NCBI GenBank assembly: GCA_902596655.1
Contig: CACJUX010000004.1
Span: 22,507-86,506, forward strand
Origin: an uncultured SAR116 cluster alpha proteobacterium
GTDB lineage: Bacteria > Pseudomonadota > Alphaproteobacteria > Puniceispirillales > Puniceispirillaceae
Length of the DNA stretch: 64,000 nucleotides
Direction: 5' to 3'
In this document: piece after piece, positions 8,883 to 17,590 of the stretch
Numbering within the stretch: the first letter of the stretch is position 1
Layout: the number at the start of each line of letters is the position of its first letter
The notes under the pieces: model-generated
Database searches by the model: none
The model's input: the letters and a program-made list of their open reading frames with translations, nothing else
Told to the model about the DNA's origin: nothing
Program-made: the position numbers and the translations under genes

Positions 8883-11654
8883 ATGAGAAATTCAGGTAAA
8901 ATCAGTTTCACGCTTGATGGCAGGGAAGTCACTGCCGAGAATGGTGAGACCATCTGGCATGCGGCGGCCCGGCTTGGCATCGACATTCCGCATCTTTGCT
9001 ACAAGGATAATGCCAGCTACCGGCCCGACGGCAACTGCCGCGCCTGTATGGTCGAGATCGAGGGCGAGAGGGTGCTAGCGGCATCCTGTATCCGTACCCC
9101 AAGTGAAGGCATGATTGTCAGCAGCCAGTCACACCGGGCGACAACAGCCCGCAAGATGGTTATGGAACTGCTGGTCTCGGACCAGCCGGACCGTGAGGTG
9201 GCGCATGACCCCTCCTCCGAACTGTGGAAATATGCAGCCGAGCAGGACGTTGAGACAGGCCGTTTTCCGCCTAAATTCTCGCCAGAACCCGATAGCAGCC
9301 ATCCAGCCATCGCGGTGAATATGGATGCCTGCATCCAGTGTGGACTTTGCGTCAGGGCATGCCGTGAGGTGCAGGTCAATGATGTGATCGGCCTTGCCGG
9401 CCGCGGTGCTGACGCGCATATCGTGTTTGATTTTGGCGATGATATGGGGACCAGCACCTGCGTTGGCTGCGGCGAATGTGTTCAAGCCTGCCCGACCGGC
9501 GCGTTGATGCCGAAAACACTGCTTGATGACGAGCAGAAGCTGGCCATCACACCGGACCGACATGTGGACTCGGTATGCCCCTATTGCGGGGTTGGATGCC
9601 AGCTGACCTTTTCGGTCAAGGATGAGGCGATCGTTGCCGTCTCTGGACGCGAGGGACCGGCAAACAAGGGCCGTCTGTGCGTCAAGGGGCGCTATGGCTT
9701 TGATTACATCGCCAACCCGGAACGGCTCGTAACGCCGCTGATCCGGCGCGAGGATGTGCCAAAATCGGCGTCCCTGCCCTTTGATCCAGCCAAACCGCTG
9801 ACGCATTTCCGCGAGGCAGGATGGGAAGAGGCGCTCGATCTGGCCGCTGGCCGTCTGGCGGCGATCCGCGACACGCACGGGCCAGCCGCAATGTCAGGCT
9901 TTGGATCAGCGAAGGGCAGCAATGAGGAGGCCTATCTCGTGCAAAAGCTGGTCCGGGCCGGCTTTGGCACCAACAATGTCGACCACTGCACACGGCTTTG
10001 CCATGCGTCATCGGTAGCAGCGCTGCTGGAGAATATCGGCTCCGGTGCGGTCACCGCATCCTTTTCCGAATGCCGCAATGCTGAGGCGATCATCGTTATC
10101 GGCGCCAACCCAACGGTCAATCATCCCGTCGCCGCAACTTTCATCAAGAACGCCGCGCAGCGTGGTGCGCGGCTGTATGTGATGGACCCGCGTGGCCAGC
10201 ATCTCGACCGTTATGCAACACATTCGCTCAATTTCATCCCGGGAAGCGATGTTGCGCTACTGAATGCGATGATCAATGTGATCATCAGCGAGGAGCTGTA
10301 TGACGCTAACTACGTGCGTGATCACACCGAAGGCTTTGCCGAGCTGAAGAAACGCACCCACAGCACAACGCCAGAGGCAATGGCTCCCATCTGTGGAATT
10401 GAACCTGCGGTGATCCGCGATGTAGCGCACGGCTATGCAAGTGCTAGAGGAGCAATGATTTTCTGGGGAATGGGAATCTCGCAGCACACGCATGGAACCG
10501 ATAACTCGCGTTGTCTGATCTCATTAGCTCTATTAACCGGCAATGTTGGCAAGGCGGGATCGGGTCTACACCCACTACGTGGCCAAAATAATGTCCAGGG
10601 CACTTCAGATGCTGGCCTAATCCCAATGTTCTTTCCTGATTACAAGCCTGTTGGTGATGATGAGATTCGAAAAAAATATGAAGAGTTATGGGAAACCAAG
10701 CTTGATCCCAATAAAGGCCTAACTGTCGTTGAGATTACCGATGCAGCGTATGAAGGCAAAATCAAGGCGATGTATATCATGGGTGAGAACCCAGCAATGT
10801 CTGATCCCAATCAAGCTCACGCCCGTGCAGCCTTAGCAAATCTGGAAATTCTGGTTGTACAGGATATCTTCATGACCGAAACAGCAGCCTTTGCAGATGT
10901 GATCCTGCCTGCCTCGGCCTTTCCCGAGAAGGACGGCACCTTCACCAACACCGACAGACGTGTACAGATGGGCCGGCAGGCCGTCGCCCCTCCGGGCGAG
11001 GCAAGACAGGATTGGTGGATCATTCAGGAAATTGCAAACCGCATGGGACAAAGCTGGAACTACAGCCACGCACGCGATATCTTTGGTGAGATGCGACTGG
11101 TGATGCCATCACTAACTGGTATTTCCTGGGCCAGACTTGAAGCCGAGGGTGCAGTAACCTATCCCTGCGCAGACGAAACTAGCGAAGGTCAGGACGTTAT
11201 TTTTAGTGACGGCTTCCCAACACTAACTGGACGTGGCCGAATGACACCCGCAGACGTGCTACCCCCTAACGAGGCACCAGACGAGGCGTTTCCAATTGTC
11301 CTAACAACGGGCCGCTTACTCGAACATTGGCACACCGGCTCAATGACACGCCGGGCAAGTGTGCTGGACGCGTTAGAACCAGAACCAGAAGTGCATATGG
11401 CACCTGAAATATTGCAAAGCCTGCAAGTTAAAGCTGGCGATCTAGTTCGCGTAGTAACAAGGCGGGGCGAGATCGAACTTGCTGCCCGCATCGATCCAAA
11501 ACTGCCAAGTGGAATGATTTTTGTGCCCTTCTGCTTCTATGAAGCACCAGCAAATTACCTAACCAATCCAGCACTAGACCCTTATGGCAAGATTCCCGAA
11601 CTGAAATTTGCCGCTGCTCGGGTCGAGGTCGTGCAAGAGGTTGCCGCAGAATAG
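8883..11654 (+). CDS. fdsA: NAD-dependent formate dehydrogenase, molybdenum alpha subunit
   Basis: A 923-residue cytosolic enzyme oxidising formate to CO2. Domains in order: NuoG-like [2Fe-2S] domain (CRACMVEIEG region near residue 50), two [4Fe-4S] ferredoxin motifs (CIQCGLCVRAC and CVGCGECVQAC, about 150-210), the molybdopterin-oxidoreductase [4Fe-4S] site (CPYCGVGC), then the bis-MGD core and C-terminal cap. The metal ligand is cysteine, in NVDHCTRLCHASS, not selenocysteine. It is partner to the diaphorase subunit 77 bases upstream. The usual small fdsD and the sulfurtransferase fdsC/fdhD are not found nearby. The base composition changes inside the gene near 10440: the first half is GC-rich, the remainder mostly AT-richer with TTA and CTA codons. 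Confidence 0.95.
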   Translation: MRNSGKISFTLDGREVTAENGETIWHAAARLGIDIPHLCYKDNASYRPDGNCRACMVEIEGERVLAASCIRTPSEGMIVSSQSHRATTARKMVMELLVSDQPDREVAHDPSSELWKYAAEQDVETGRFPPKFSPEPDSSHPAIAVNMDACIQCGLCVRACREVQVNDVIGLAGRGADAHIVFDFGDDMGTSTCVGCGECVQACPTGALMPKTLLDDEQKLAITPDRHVDSVCPYCGVGCQLTFSVKDEAIVAVSGREGPANKGRLCVKGRYGFDYIANPERLVTPLIRREDVPKSASLPFDPAKPLTHFREAGWEEALDLAAGRLAAIRDTHGPAAMSGFGSAKGSNEEAYLVQKLVRAGFGTNNVDHCTRLCHASSVAALLENIGSGAVTASFSECRNAEAIIVIGANPTVNHPVAATFIKNAAQRGARLYVMDPRGQHLDRYATHSLNFIPGSDVALLNAMINVIISEELYDANYVRDHTEGFAELKKRTHSTTPEAMAPICGIEPAVIRDVAHGYASARGAMIFWGMGISQHTHGTDNSRCLISLALLTGNVGKAGSGLHPLRGQNNVQGTSDAGLIPMFFPDYKPVGDDEIRKKYEELWETKLDPNKGLTVVEITDAAYEGKIKAMYIMGENPAMSDPNQAHARAALANLEILVVQDIFMTETAAFADVILPASAFPEKDGTFTNTDRRVQMGRQAVAPPGEARQDWWIIQEIANRMGQSWNYSHARDIFGEMRLVMPSLTGISWARLEAEGAVTYPCADETSEGQDVIFSDGFPTLTGRGRMTPADVLPPNEAPDEAFPIVLTTGRLLEHWHTGSMTRRASVLDALEPEPEVHMAPEILQSLQVKAGDLVRVVTRRGEIELAARIDPKLPSGMIFVPFCFYEAPANYLTNPALDPYGKIPELKFAAARVEVVQEVAAE

Positions 11655-11658
11655 CCTC

Positions 11659-13158
11659 CTAACGCTGATTAAATGGCGTCAAATCGGCAATTACTGATGC
11701 GAGGCGGGCTATGCCTTCTTCTATTTTTTCTGATGAAATAGCTGAATACGAAATTCTAAAATAATTAAGCGGTGGTTGCTTTGGATTGAAAAAAACATCG
11801 CCAGGCTCAATCAAAACACCTCTGTCCAGAGCCTTTGCCGCGAGCTTGCGAGAGTCTAGCCATGTTGGTCCATTCACCCAAAAACTAGTTCCACCAAAAT
11901 GACTACCCGTCTGGCTGAACAAATTGTGCTTATCCATTGCTTCTTGCAAAATAGAACGACGTGAAGCCAAGTGCCGCCGAAGCCGTCGAATTTGTGCATC
12001 GTAATGGCCAAGTGCCATAAAATAAGCTAACGTGCGTTGTGCGTGTCCGGGCGGGTGCCGCAACATTAAATGCCGAAGTGCCCGCGCTTCAGCAATAAGG
12101 CTCTCAGGGGCAACCAGATAGCCAAGCCGCAGTCCTGGAAAAACAGATTTAGACAGGCTACCTACATAAATCACTCGCCCTTCGTCATCCAGTGACTTAA
12201 GTGCAGGGGTAGCAGATTCTAAAAAATTCATTTCAAATTCATAATCATCTTCAACGATCAACAAGTCATGCTGACTTGCCAGATCGAGCAGTTGACGTCT
12301 TCTTGAGGCAGGCATGGTGCGCGTTGTTGGGCATTGGTGACTAGGAGTGATAAAAACCAGATCAGACCCTTTAAGGACAGCTTCATCAAGGACAAGACCA
12401 CCGCCATCAACTGGCAGTTCAGAAATATTTGATGTCCGCTTACGCAAGATATCACGCAGGTCAGGATATGCTGGATTTTCAATTACAACATGTTTCCCAG
12501 AATCAACAATTAATTCGGCAACAAGATAAAGTGCGTTTTGTGCGCCAAGGGTCACGAGAATTTGTTCAGGGCGGGCCCTTATTCCACGGCGAGGTAAACT
12601 GCGTGAGCATATATAATTGACCAGCATGGGATCATCATTCATGCCAAAATCGCCAACCATATTTCCAAAGTTTCTCATCCCAAGGGCCTGGCGGGCGCAA
12701 TCACGCCACTCCGACATCGGAAATAATTCATTGTCTACCTGCCCATAAATAAATGGGTAGGGATACTCACGCCAATTTAATGGCTTTTGTACGGGTTGGA
12801 TATCAGCACAAGACTGAACCAACTTACTCTTCCAATCGATCACGCTATCGTTAGATCCAATTACACTGAGCTGGTTTGAGGCCAGCTGGGAAAGTTGTGA
12901 GACCGGTGCATCATAACTGACACTGTACCCTGAGCGTTCACGTGGCTGAAGATAACCTGTGTCAACAAGGGCCTGATAAGCCAAAATGACTGTATTACGA
13001 GAAACTTTAAGTTGTTTAGCAAGAGCCCTACTTGACGGTAATTTATCACCGGGCAAGATAGCTCGAGCAAGGATAGCCTCCACGACAGACTGCCTTATCT
13101 GTGACTGAAGACTAATACCAGAAGTACTGTCCAATGTGATGACAATGTGATCTTGCAC
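11659..13158 (-). CDS. MocR/TauR-like PLP-binding transcriptional regulator
   Basis: A 499-residue GntR/aminotransferase fusion. Residues about 12-75 form the GntR winged helix (LPSSRALAKQLKVSRNTVIL); residues about 120-490 are a class I aminotransferase-like domain with the PLP lysine in YVGSLSKSVFPGLRLGYL. It is divergent from the aminotransferase gene at 13387. In Rhodobacter capsulatus TauR is of this type, lies divergent from the taurine aminotransferase gene and activates taurine use; the same layout is seen here with TauABC genes downstream. Two tandem repeats in the divergent gap (13212, 13234) resemble the TauR CTGGAC/CTGGTA-type boxes. GabR or PdxR-like roles are alternatives. It converges on fdsA with only four bases between stops. 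Confidence 0.88.
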   Translation of the reverse strand: MQDHIVITLDSTSGISLQSQIRQSVVEAILARAILPGDKLPSSRALAKQLKVSRNTVILAYQALVDTGYLQPRERSGYSVSYDAPVSQLSQLASNQLSVIGSNDSVIDWKSKLVQSCADIQPVQKPLNWREYPYPFIYGQVDNELFPMSEWRDCARQALGMRNFGNMVGDFGMNDDPMLVNYICSRSLPRRGIRARPEQILVTLGAQNALYLVAELIVDSGKHVVIENPAYPDLRDILRKRTSNISELPVDGGGLVLDEAVLKGSDLVFITPSHQCPTTRTMPASRRRQLLDLASQHDLLIVEDDYEFEMNFLESATPALKSLDDEGRVIYVGSLSKSVFPGLRLGYLVAPESLIAEARALRHLMLRHPPGHAQRTLAYFMALGHYDAQIRRLRRHLASRRSILQEAMDKHNLFSQTGSHFGGTSFWVNGPTWLDSRKLAAKALDRGVLIEPGDVFFNPKQPPLNYFRISYSAISSEKIEEGIARLASVIADLTPFNQR

Positions 13159-13211
13159 TGCCTTATCACCATCAACTGTCCCAACAATGTACTTGACTCA
13201 ATTAAAACATA

Positions 13212-13246
13212 TTATCTGGTACTAATTAAAGCCTTATCTGGTTCTA
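13212..13246. promoter_or_regulatory. Tandem 13-base direct repeats, candidate TauR-type operator
   Basis: TTATCTGGTACTA (13212-13224) and TTATCTGGTTCTA (13234-13246) differ at one base and start 22 bases apart, two helical turns. They lie 54-88 bases before the MocR start and 141-175 before the aminotransferase start. MocR regulators bind direct repeats, and the core CTGGTA/CTGGTT followed by CTA is close to described TauR boxes (CTGGAC-TTAA type). Binding itself is inferred. Confidence 0.65.
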
Positions 13247-13386
13247 TATGTTCAACGCACTCCCTAGTTAGCGTTTCTTGTGGCATCAACAGTCATATTA
13301 ACGTTCAGTTTGCAATCGTTTCCTGATCTTTGGCTATGACACCGTAAAGCCCACCAAATTTAATTGTAAAGGGAAGGATCCCAGAG

Positions 13387-14700
13387 ATGTCTTTTGATGT
13401 GAATTCACTCGAGGCCCACTGGATGCCGTTTACGGCAAACCGTGACTTCAAGAGCAACCCACGCATGGTTGTCAAATCTGAAGGCATGTATATGTGGGAT
13501 TACAAGGGTGGGCAAATTATTGACGGTTCATCGGCCTTATTCTGTACGCCTGCTGGTCATGCGCGCCGCGAAATTGCCGAGGCTGTTTATAACCAGATGC
13601 TTAGCAATGACTACACGCCGCATTTTCAGCTTGGTCATCCAGGGTCATTCGAGCTTGCAGAACGTGTATGTAGATTACTTCCAGATGATTTCAATCATAT
13701 TTTCTTTACCAATTCTGGCTCCGAATCCGTGGACACTGCAATTAAGGTCATTCTTGCCTACCAACGTGCCCGTGGCCAGGCGCAGAGAAACCGTCTAGTT
13801 AGTCGTGAGCGAGCTTATCACGGAGTCAATATGGGCGGTGTTTCGCTGGCCGGCATGGTTAAGAATCGCGAGACATTCGGACTCACATTGCCGAACATTT
13901 CGATGATACGCCACACTTGGACCGAGGAACAACGCTTTGCCAAGGGACAGCCGCTAACAGGCGCTGAAATGGCAATGGACCTTGAACGCATTGCAGAGAA
14001 TCTCGGAGGCAATACCTTGGCCGCGGTCTTCATTGAGCCTGTTGCCGGATCAACCGGTACATTGGTACCGCCAGTCGGCTATCTCGAAAAAGTGCGGGAA
14101 ATCTGTGACAAGCATGGATTGTTGCTGGTGTTTGACGAGGTAATTACCGGCTTTGGCCGAATGGGAACACCCTTCGCAACTTATAAATTCAATGTCAGGC
14201 CAGACATCATTACCATGGCGAAAGCACTGACCAATGGTGCCATACCGATGGGTGGCGTCGCCGTAACTGACGAAATCTACGCCACTATCAATGATGCCTC
14301 ACCAACCACTGCCATTGAGTTTTTCCATGGCTACACCTACTCAGCGCACCCATCTGCGTGTGCAGCTGGTATTGCAACTCAGAAACTCTATCAAGAAGAA
14401 GGTCTATTTGAACAAGCAGCCAGCATGGAATCCTATTTCCTTGATGCCATCTGGAGCCTTGAGGATCATCCGATGGTTGCTGACATCCGTGGTATCGGTT
14501 TAATGGCTGGTGTCGAGGTACATCCCGGGGCGGCGCCCGGCGCGCGTGGCATGGAAATGCAAAAAGCGATGTTTTGGAACGGACTACACATTAAATGGAC
14601 TGGTGACAACGCCATCATCGCACCCGCGTTTATTGCCGAACGTAAGCATATCGATGAGATAGTCGATAAATTCCGCAAAACGCTTGATCAACTACAGTAG
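13387..14700 (+). CDS. Omega-amino acid (beta-alanine/taurine-type):pyruvate aminotransferase
   Basis: A 437-residue class III (subgroup II) PLP aminotransferase with ribosome site GGAAGGAT before ATG. Seen in order: the N-terminal HWMPFTANRDFK and GMYMWDYKGGQIIDG, the PLP phosphate site FTNSGSESVDTAIK, FIEPVAGSTGTLVPP, the Asp of LLVFDEVITGFGRMG, and the Schiff-base lysine in IITMAKALTNGAIPMGG. It strongly resembles beta-alanine:pyruvate aminotransferases. Taurine:pyruvate aminotransferase (Tpa) is a relative, and the divergent TauR-like regulator and TauABC-like genes favour taurine, hypotaurine or beta-alanine as donor. No sulfoacetaldehyde acetyltransferase (xsc) is in the window, so the full taurine route is not shown here. 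Confidence 0.85.
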   Translation: MSFDVNSLEAHWMPFTANRDFKSNPRMVVKSEGMYMWDYKGGQIIDGSSALFCTPAGHARREIAEAVYNQMLSNDYTPHFQLGHPGSFELAERVCRLLPDDFNHIFFTNSGSESVDTAIKVILAYQRARGQAQRNRLVSRERAYHGVNMGGVSLAGMVKNRETFGLTLPNISMIRHTWTEEQRFAKGQPLTGAEMAMDLERIAENLGGNTLAAVFIEPVAGSTGTLVPPVGYLEKVREICDKHGLLLVFDEVITGFGRMGTPFATYKFNVRPDIITMAKALTNGAIPMGGVAVTDEIYATINDASPTTAIEFFHGYTYSAHPSACAAGIATQKLYQEEGLFEQAASMESYFLDAIWSLEDHPMVADIRGIGLMAGVEVHPGAAPGARGMEMQKAMFWNGLHIKWTGDNAIIAPAFIAERKHIDEIVDKFRKTLDQLQ

Positions 14701-14717
14701 ACATCTGTCAGAATACG

Positions 14718-14740
14718 CAAGGGGGCTTTTGGCCCCCTTG
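14718..14740. terminator. Strong hairpin between aminotransferase and tauC, converging genes
   Basis: CAAGGGGGC (14718-14726) pairs perfectly with GCCCCCTTG (14732-14740) around a five-base loop. It lies 18 bases after the aminotransferase stop and 50 before the end of the leftward permease gene. The T content after it is weak (TTGCATG), so it may serve both strands as an inefficient or Rho-assisted terminator. Confidence 0.65.
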
Positions 14741-14789
14741 TTGCATGAAATGTGTTTGACGACGGTGCCAGCACGCGCGCCAAAGACAC

Positions 14790-16721
14790 TTAGCCCTTTC
14801 CACGCCAAGGAATGATCTTCGCAATGGCCAACCGCATCACAAGATCAAAAATCAACCCCAGCAATCCCATGATCAGGATAGTTACCCAGATCAGCTCATA
14901 GTCTGACACGGTTCGCGCCACATTCTCAATGAAACCAATGCCCGTTGTTCCGGCAAGCATCTCCGCTGCAACCAACGTGCCCCAACAAACACCAATAGCA
15001 ATGCGAACCCCAGTGAGGATTTCTGGCATGGCATTTGGCAGAATGACATGGCGCAAGATCTGGCTATTAGTTGCTCCAAGTGAATGCGAAGCGCGAATCT
15101 TTGAGAGCTGCGTTCCCGAGGCACCGGTTCTGGCTGAAATCACCATGATCGCAAACGCCACCATGAACAGCAGAAATATCTTGCCATCATCTTGAATGCC
15201 AAAAATGGTCAGAATCAAAGGGGCCCAGGCCAACGGTGGTACAGGACGATAGAGTTCGATCATCGGATCGAAAAAGGATTTGAAGAAACGCGATACGCCC
15301 ATATAGATGCCAAGGGGCACACCAACAAGAATTCCAAAACCCATCGCTACCAGAACCCGGAACAGCGAATCCCAGATATGGCCATCCAGCATCGGCACCG
15401 ATCCTAGATTGACTTCACCCTGGGCGACTGCAAGCAGCTTGTCCTTGTAATTTGGCTTGAACTCGCCGCTGTAGCCATGTGTGCCGTAGCTGCCTGGCAG
15501 CATATCGACAAGACCGTCAGGAATCAAAAACGCAACAACATCGGCGATTGGCAACCATTTCCACCACAACAAGGTCGTCCCCTTGTAACCACCACCGCTC
15601 TCCAGATCAGGATTTGCAAGTGTTGAGAATGTTGCAATTACATCTGTCGGTTTCGGCAACCAGCGCCCAGAACCCTGCTCGGTACATTGCGTGCGCGACT
15701 TCACCACACCATCACCCGGGAAAAAAAGGCTTTCGACAACGCTAAGACCACCTTTAGCAACAGCCAGTGACGCATACACCTCATTGACGGCAAAATAGAC
15801 ACCATCCATCGACTCCGCTGGGAAAATTGTCCCATCGTCAATGCGTTTGAATATCCGGTCGACCGCCTTGACATGGGCTTTGCGAGTGCCCTCCTGGGGC
15901 TCATCAAGCTGCATCAGCGGATCGGGTGTCTTCAGCGCCTTCAAAATTACCTTGGTGTCTGCAATCAGCTGCTTTGCCTGCGGAGAGATGTTTCGCACTT
16001 TCAGAAAAGCTTTGGCAACTTCCTGAACATCCAGTGTCACGCTATCGAGAAGCACTCCCTTGCCGGTAACCGGCAACATTGGGATTTCGACTTCAGACGT
16101 TCCCCATTTTGGCTGTTCCAACGCCTCTTTCTGGGGTTGCAGCTCGCTATAATCTGCTCGCAAACGTTTAGCGACATCCCGCAAATCCATCTCAACCGCC
16201 AGAAGCGCACTTCTGGCATCTTGATCCGAAAATTCAGGATTTGACAGCACAGTAAGCAAATCCTTGATCTGCGTCACAGCAAGAGACAGATTCGTCTGCT
16301 CCCGCGGTGTAAAGACCTCAGCCGGCATTGATACCGCCAGCTTGTCAAGCTGTGCCGAATTTCTGACAACTAGCGCTGTAGATTTTAGATAGCGTGAGTC
16401 AACTGGCAACGCCGCCGTGATGGGCGACATTGCTTCCTCAACCTTGGCAACCTGACATAATTCATTCGCCGCGAAGGGGAAGACCGCCCGGGCTATACCC
16501 CAAGAGTAATAAAACCAGACCAGCATCAGCGCCGACACACCGCACAAAGCCCAGTACCAGCCGCCTTTGGTCCGCTCGGGATCACCAAACACTTCATCCT
16601 TGGCGCGCAGCTTTGTCTGCCTCATACCAACGAAGATCGAAAACACAAAAGTAGCAGCCAATGCTATAATGATGACAAGGGCAATGGATGCCCGATTATC
16701 TGAAATCCAATCAAACACCAC
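14790..16721 (-). CDS. tauC: TauC-type ABC transporter permease with large extra domain
   Basis: A 643-residue protein, more than twice the 250-280 residues of ordinary TauC/SsuC permeases. The last 240 residues are a normal BPD-type inner-membrane permease, with the ATPase-contact EAA loop seen as SHSLGATNSQILRHVILPNA and about six helices. The first part has two membrane helices (about 13-32 and 57-77) enclosing a short cytoplasmic loop, then a helical, charged periplasmic region of roughly 300 residues with no motif I recognise. It overlaps the ATPase gene by 11 bases (leftward operon tauA-tauB-tauC). Substrate is inferred from the binding protein: taurine or a related sulfonate. Confidence 0.82.
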   Translation of the reverse strand: MVFDWISDNRASIALVIIIALAATFVFSIFVGMRQTKLRAKDEVFGDPERTKGGWYWALCGVSALMLVWFYYSWGIARAVFPFAANELCQVAKVEEAMSPITAALPVDSRYLKSTALVVRNSAQLDKLAVSMPAEVFTPREQTNLSLAVTQIKDLLTVLSNPEFSDQDARSALLAVEMDLRDVAKRLRADYSELQPQKEALEQPKWGTSEVEIPMLPVTGKGVLLDSVTLDVQEVAKAFLKVRNISPQAKQLIADTKVILKALKTPDPLMQLDEPQEGTRKAHVKAVDRIFKRIDDGTIFPAESMDGVYFAVNEVYASLAVAKGGLSVVESLFFPGDGVVKSRTQCTEQGSGRWLPKPTDVIATFSTLANPDLESGGGYKGTTLLWWKWLPIADVVAFLIPDGLVDMLPGSYGTHGYSGEFKPNYKDKLLAVAQGEVNLGSVPMLDGHIWDSLFRVLVAMGFGILVGVPLGIYMGVSRFFKSFFDPMIELYRPVPPLAWAPLILTIFGIQDDGKIFLLFMVAFAIMVISARTGASGTQLSKIRASHSLGATNSQILRHVILPNAMPEILTGVRIAIGVCWGTLVAAEMLAGTTGIGFIENVARTVSDYELIWVTILIMGLLGLIFDLVMRLAIAKIIPWRGKG

Positions 16722-17508
16722 CCATGATCTCCTCTTCCATATCCCAAATCATGCTCAGGATCTCCTCACGGGTAGTGTTGAACTCTTTTTCCTGCTTTAT
16801 TTCGCGCAACGAGCGCTTCAGCCCCATCTCGGCAAAGGACAAATTATATTCACGGTGGATGCGACCTGGTCGGGGCGCCATCACGAACAGCCTCTCCCCC
16901 AGAAGCAGAGCTTCTTCAACCGAGTGGGTAATTACAATGATTGTCTTGCCTGTCTTTTTCCACAGCTCAAGTATCAGTGACTGCATTTTCTCACGGGTCA
17001 ACGCATCAAGCGCACCAAGCGGCTCATCCATGAGGATCAAATCCGGATTATTCACAAGGCAACGGGCAAGCGCAACACGCTGCTGCATGCCGCCGGACAA
17101 TTGATAGGTTGGCGTCTCACCAAAACCCTGAAGACCCACAGTGTCCAGCCAAAAATTGACTAGCTCTCTGGCCTCCATCTCACCCATACCCTTCATGCGA
17201 AGTCCAAAATCAACATTCCTTGCAACCGTAAGCCACTCGAACAGCGCACCTTGCTGAAACACCATGCCGCGTTCGGCGCCTGGCGCCTGAATGTCTACAC
17301 CGCCAAGTGACAAAGTGCCGCTGGTTGGCGTAATGAAGCCGGCAATCATGTTCAGCAGGGTGGTCTTGCCACACCCGGAAGGCCCAAGCACAGTCAGGAT
17401 TTCACCTTCCTTCAGACTGAATTGTATGTCTTTAAGCGCTTCAACCTTTGACCCGGACATTGGGTTGACAAAGGTCATGCAAAGGTCTTTGCAATAAAGA
17501 TCGGACAT
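16711..17508 (-). CDS. tauB: TauB-type ABC transporter ATPase
   Basis: A 265-residue cytosolic ATPase that powers the adjacent permease. Walker A GPSGCGKTTLLN (about residue 40), the Q-loop in GMVFQQGALFEW, the signature LSGGMQQRVALARCL (about 130), Walker B LILMDEPLGALD and the switch histidine in VITHSVEEALLLG are all intact. Size and motif spacing match the nitrate/sulfonate/taurine class. It lies between the binding-protein gene (82-base gap holding a strong hairpin) and the permease gene (overlap). Confidence 0.93.
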   Translation of the reverse strand: MSDLYCKDLCMTFVNPMSGSKVEALKDIQFSLKEGEILTVLGPSGCGKTTLLNMIAGFITPTSGTLSLGGVDIQAPGAERGMVFQQGALFEWLTVARNVDFGLRMKGMGEMEARELVNFWLDTVGLQGFGETPTYQLSGGMQQRVALARCLVNNPDLILMDEPLGALDALTREKMQSLILELWKKTGKTIIVITHSVEEALLLGERLFVMAPRPGRIHREYNLSFAEMGLKRSLREIKQEKEFNTTREEILSMIWDMEEEIMGGV

Positions 17509-17538
17509 ATTTCCCCATTTATATTCTTTTAGTTAGCA

Positions 17539-17565
17539 AACAAGGCCCGCATCGCGGGCCTTGTT
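17539..17565 (-). terminator. Intercistronic hairpin between tauA and tauB
   Basis: AACAAGGCCCGC (17539-17550) and GCGGGCCTTGTT (17554-17565) form a perfect 12-base-pair stem with a three-base loop. It falls 26 bases after the binding-protein stop and 31 before the ATPase start. There is no good T run on the leftward strand. In ABC operons a hairpin here commonly protects the binding-protein mRNA or lowers read-through so that the binding protein is made in excess. Confidence 0.75.
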
Positions 17566-17590
17566 GTGTGTTTTAGTATGGCGTTCTGAA

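Noticed and set aside
9129..9878. Long open frame antisense to the formate dehydrogenase alpha gene
   Set aside because: A shadow of GC-rich coding sequence; the sense frame has complete iron-sulfur and molybdenum motifs.
8883..11654. Selenocysteine formate dehydrogenase
   Set aside because: The metal-ligand position is a normal cysteine (DHCTRLC) and there is no in-frame TGA.
13387..14700. Calling the aminotransferase tpa outright
   Set aside because: Sequence looks closest to beta-alanine:pyruvate aminotransferases and xsc is missing; only context suggests taurine.
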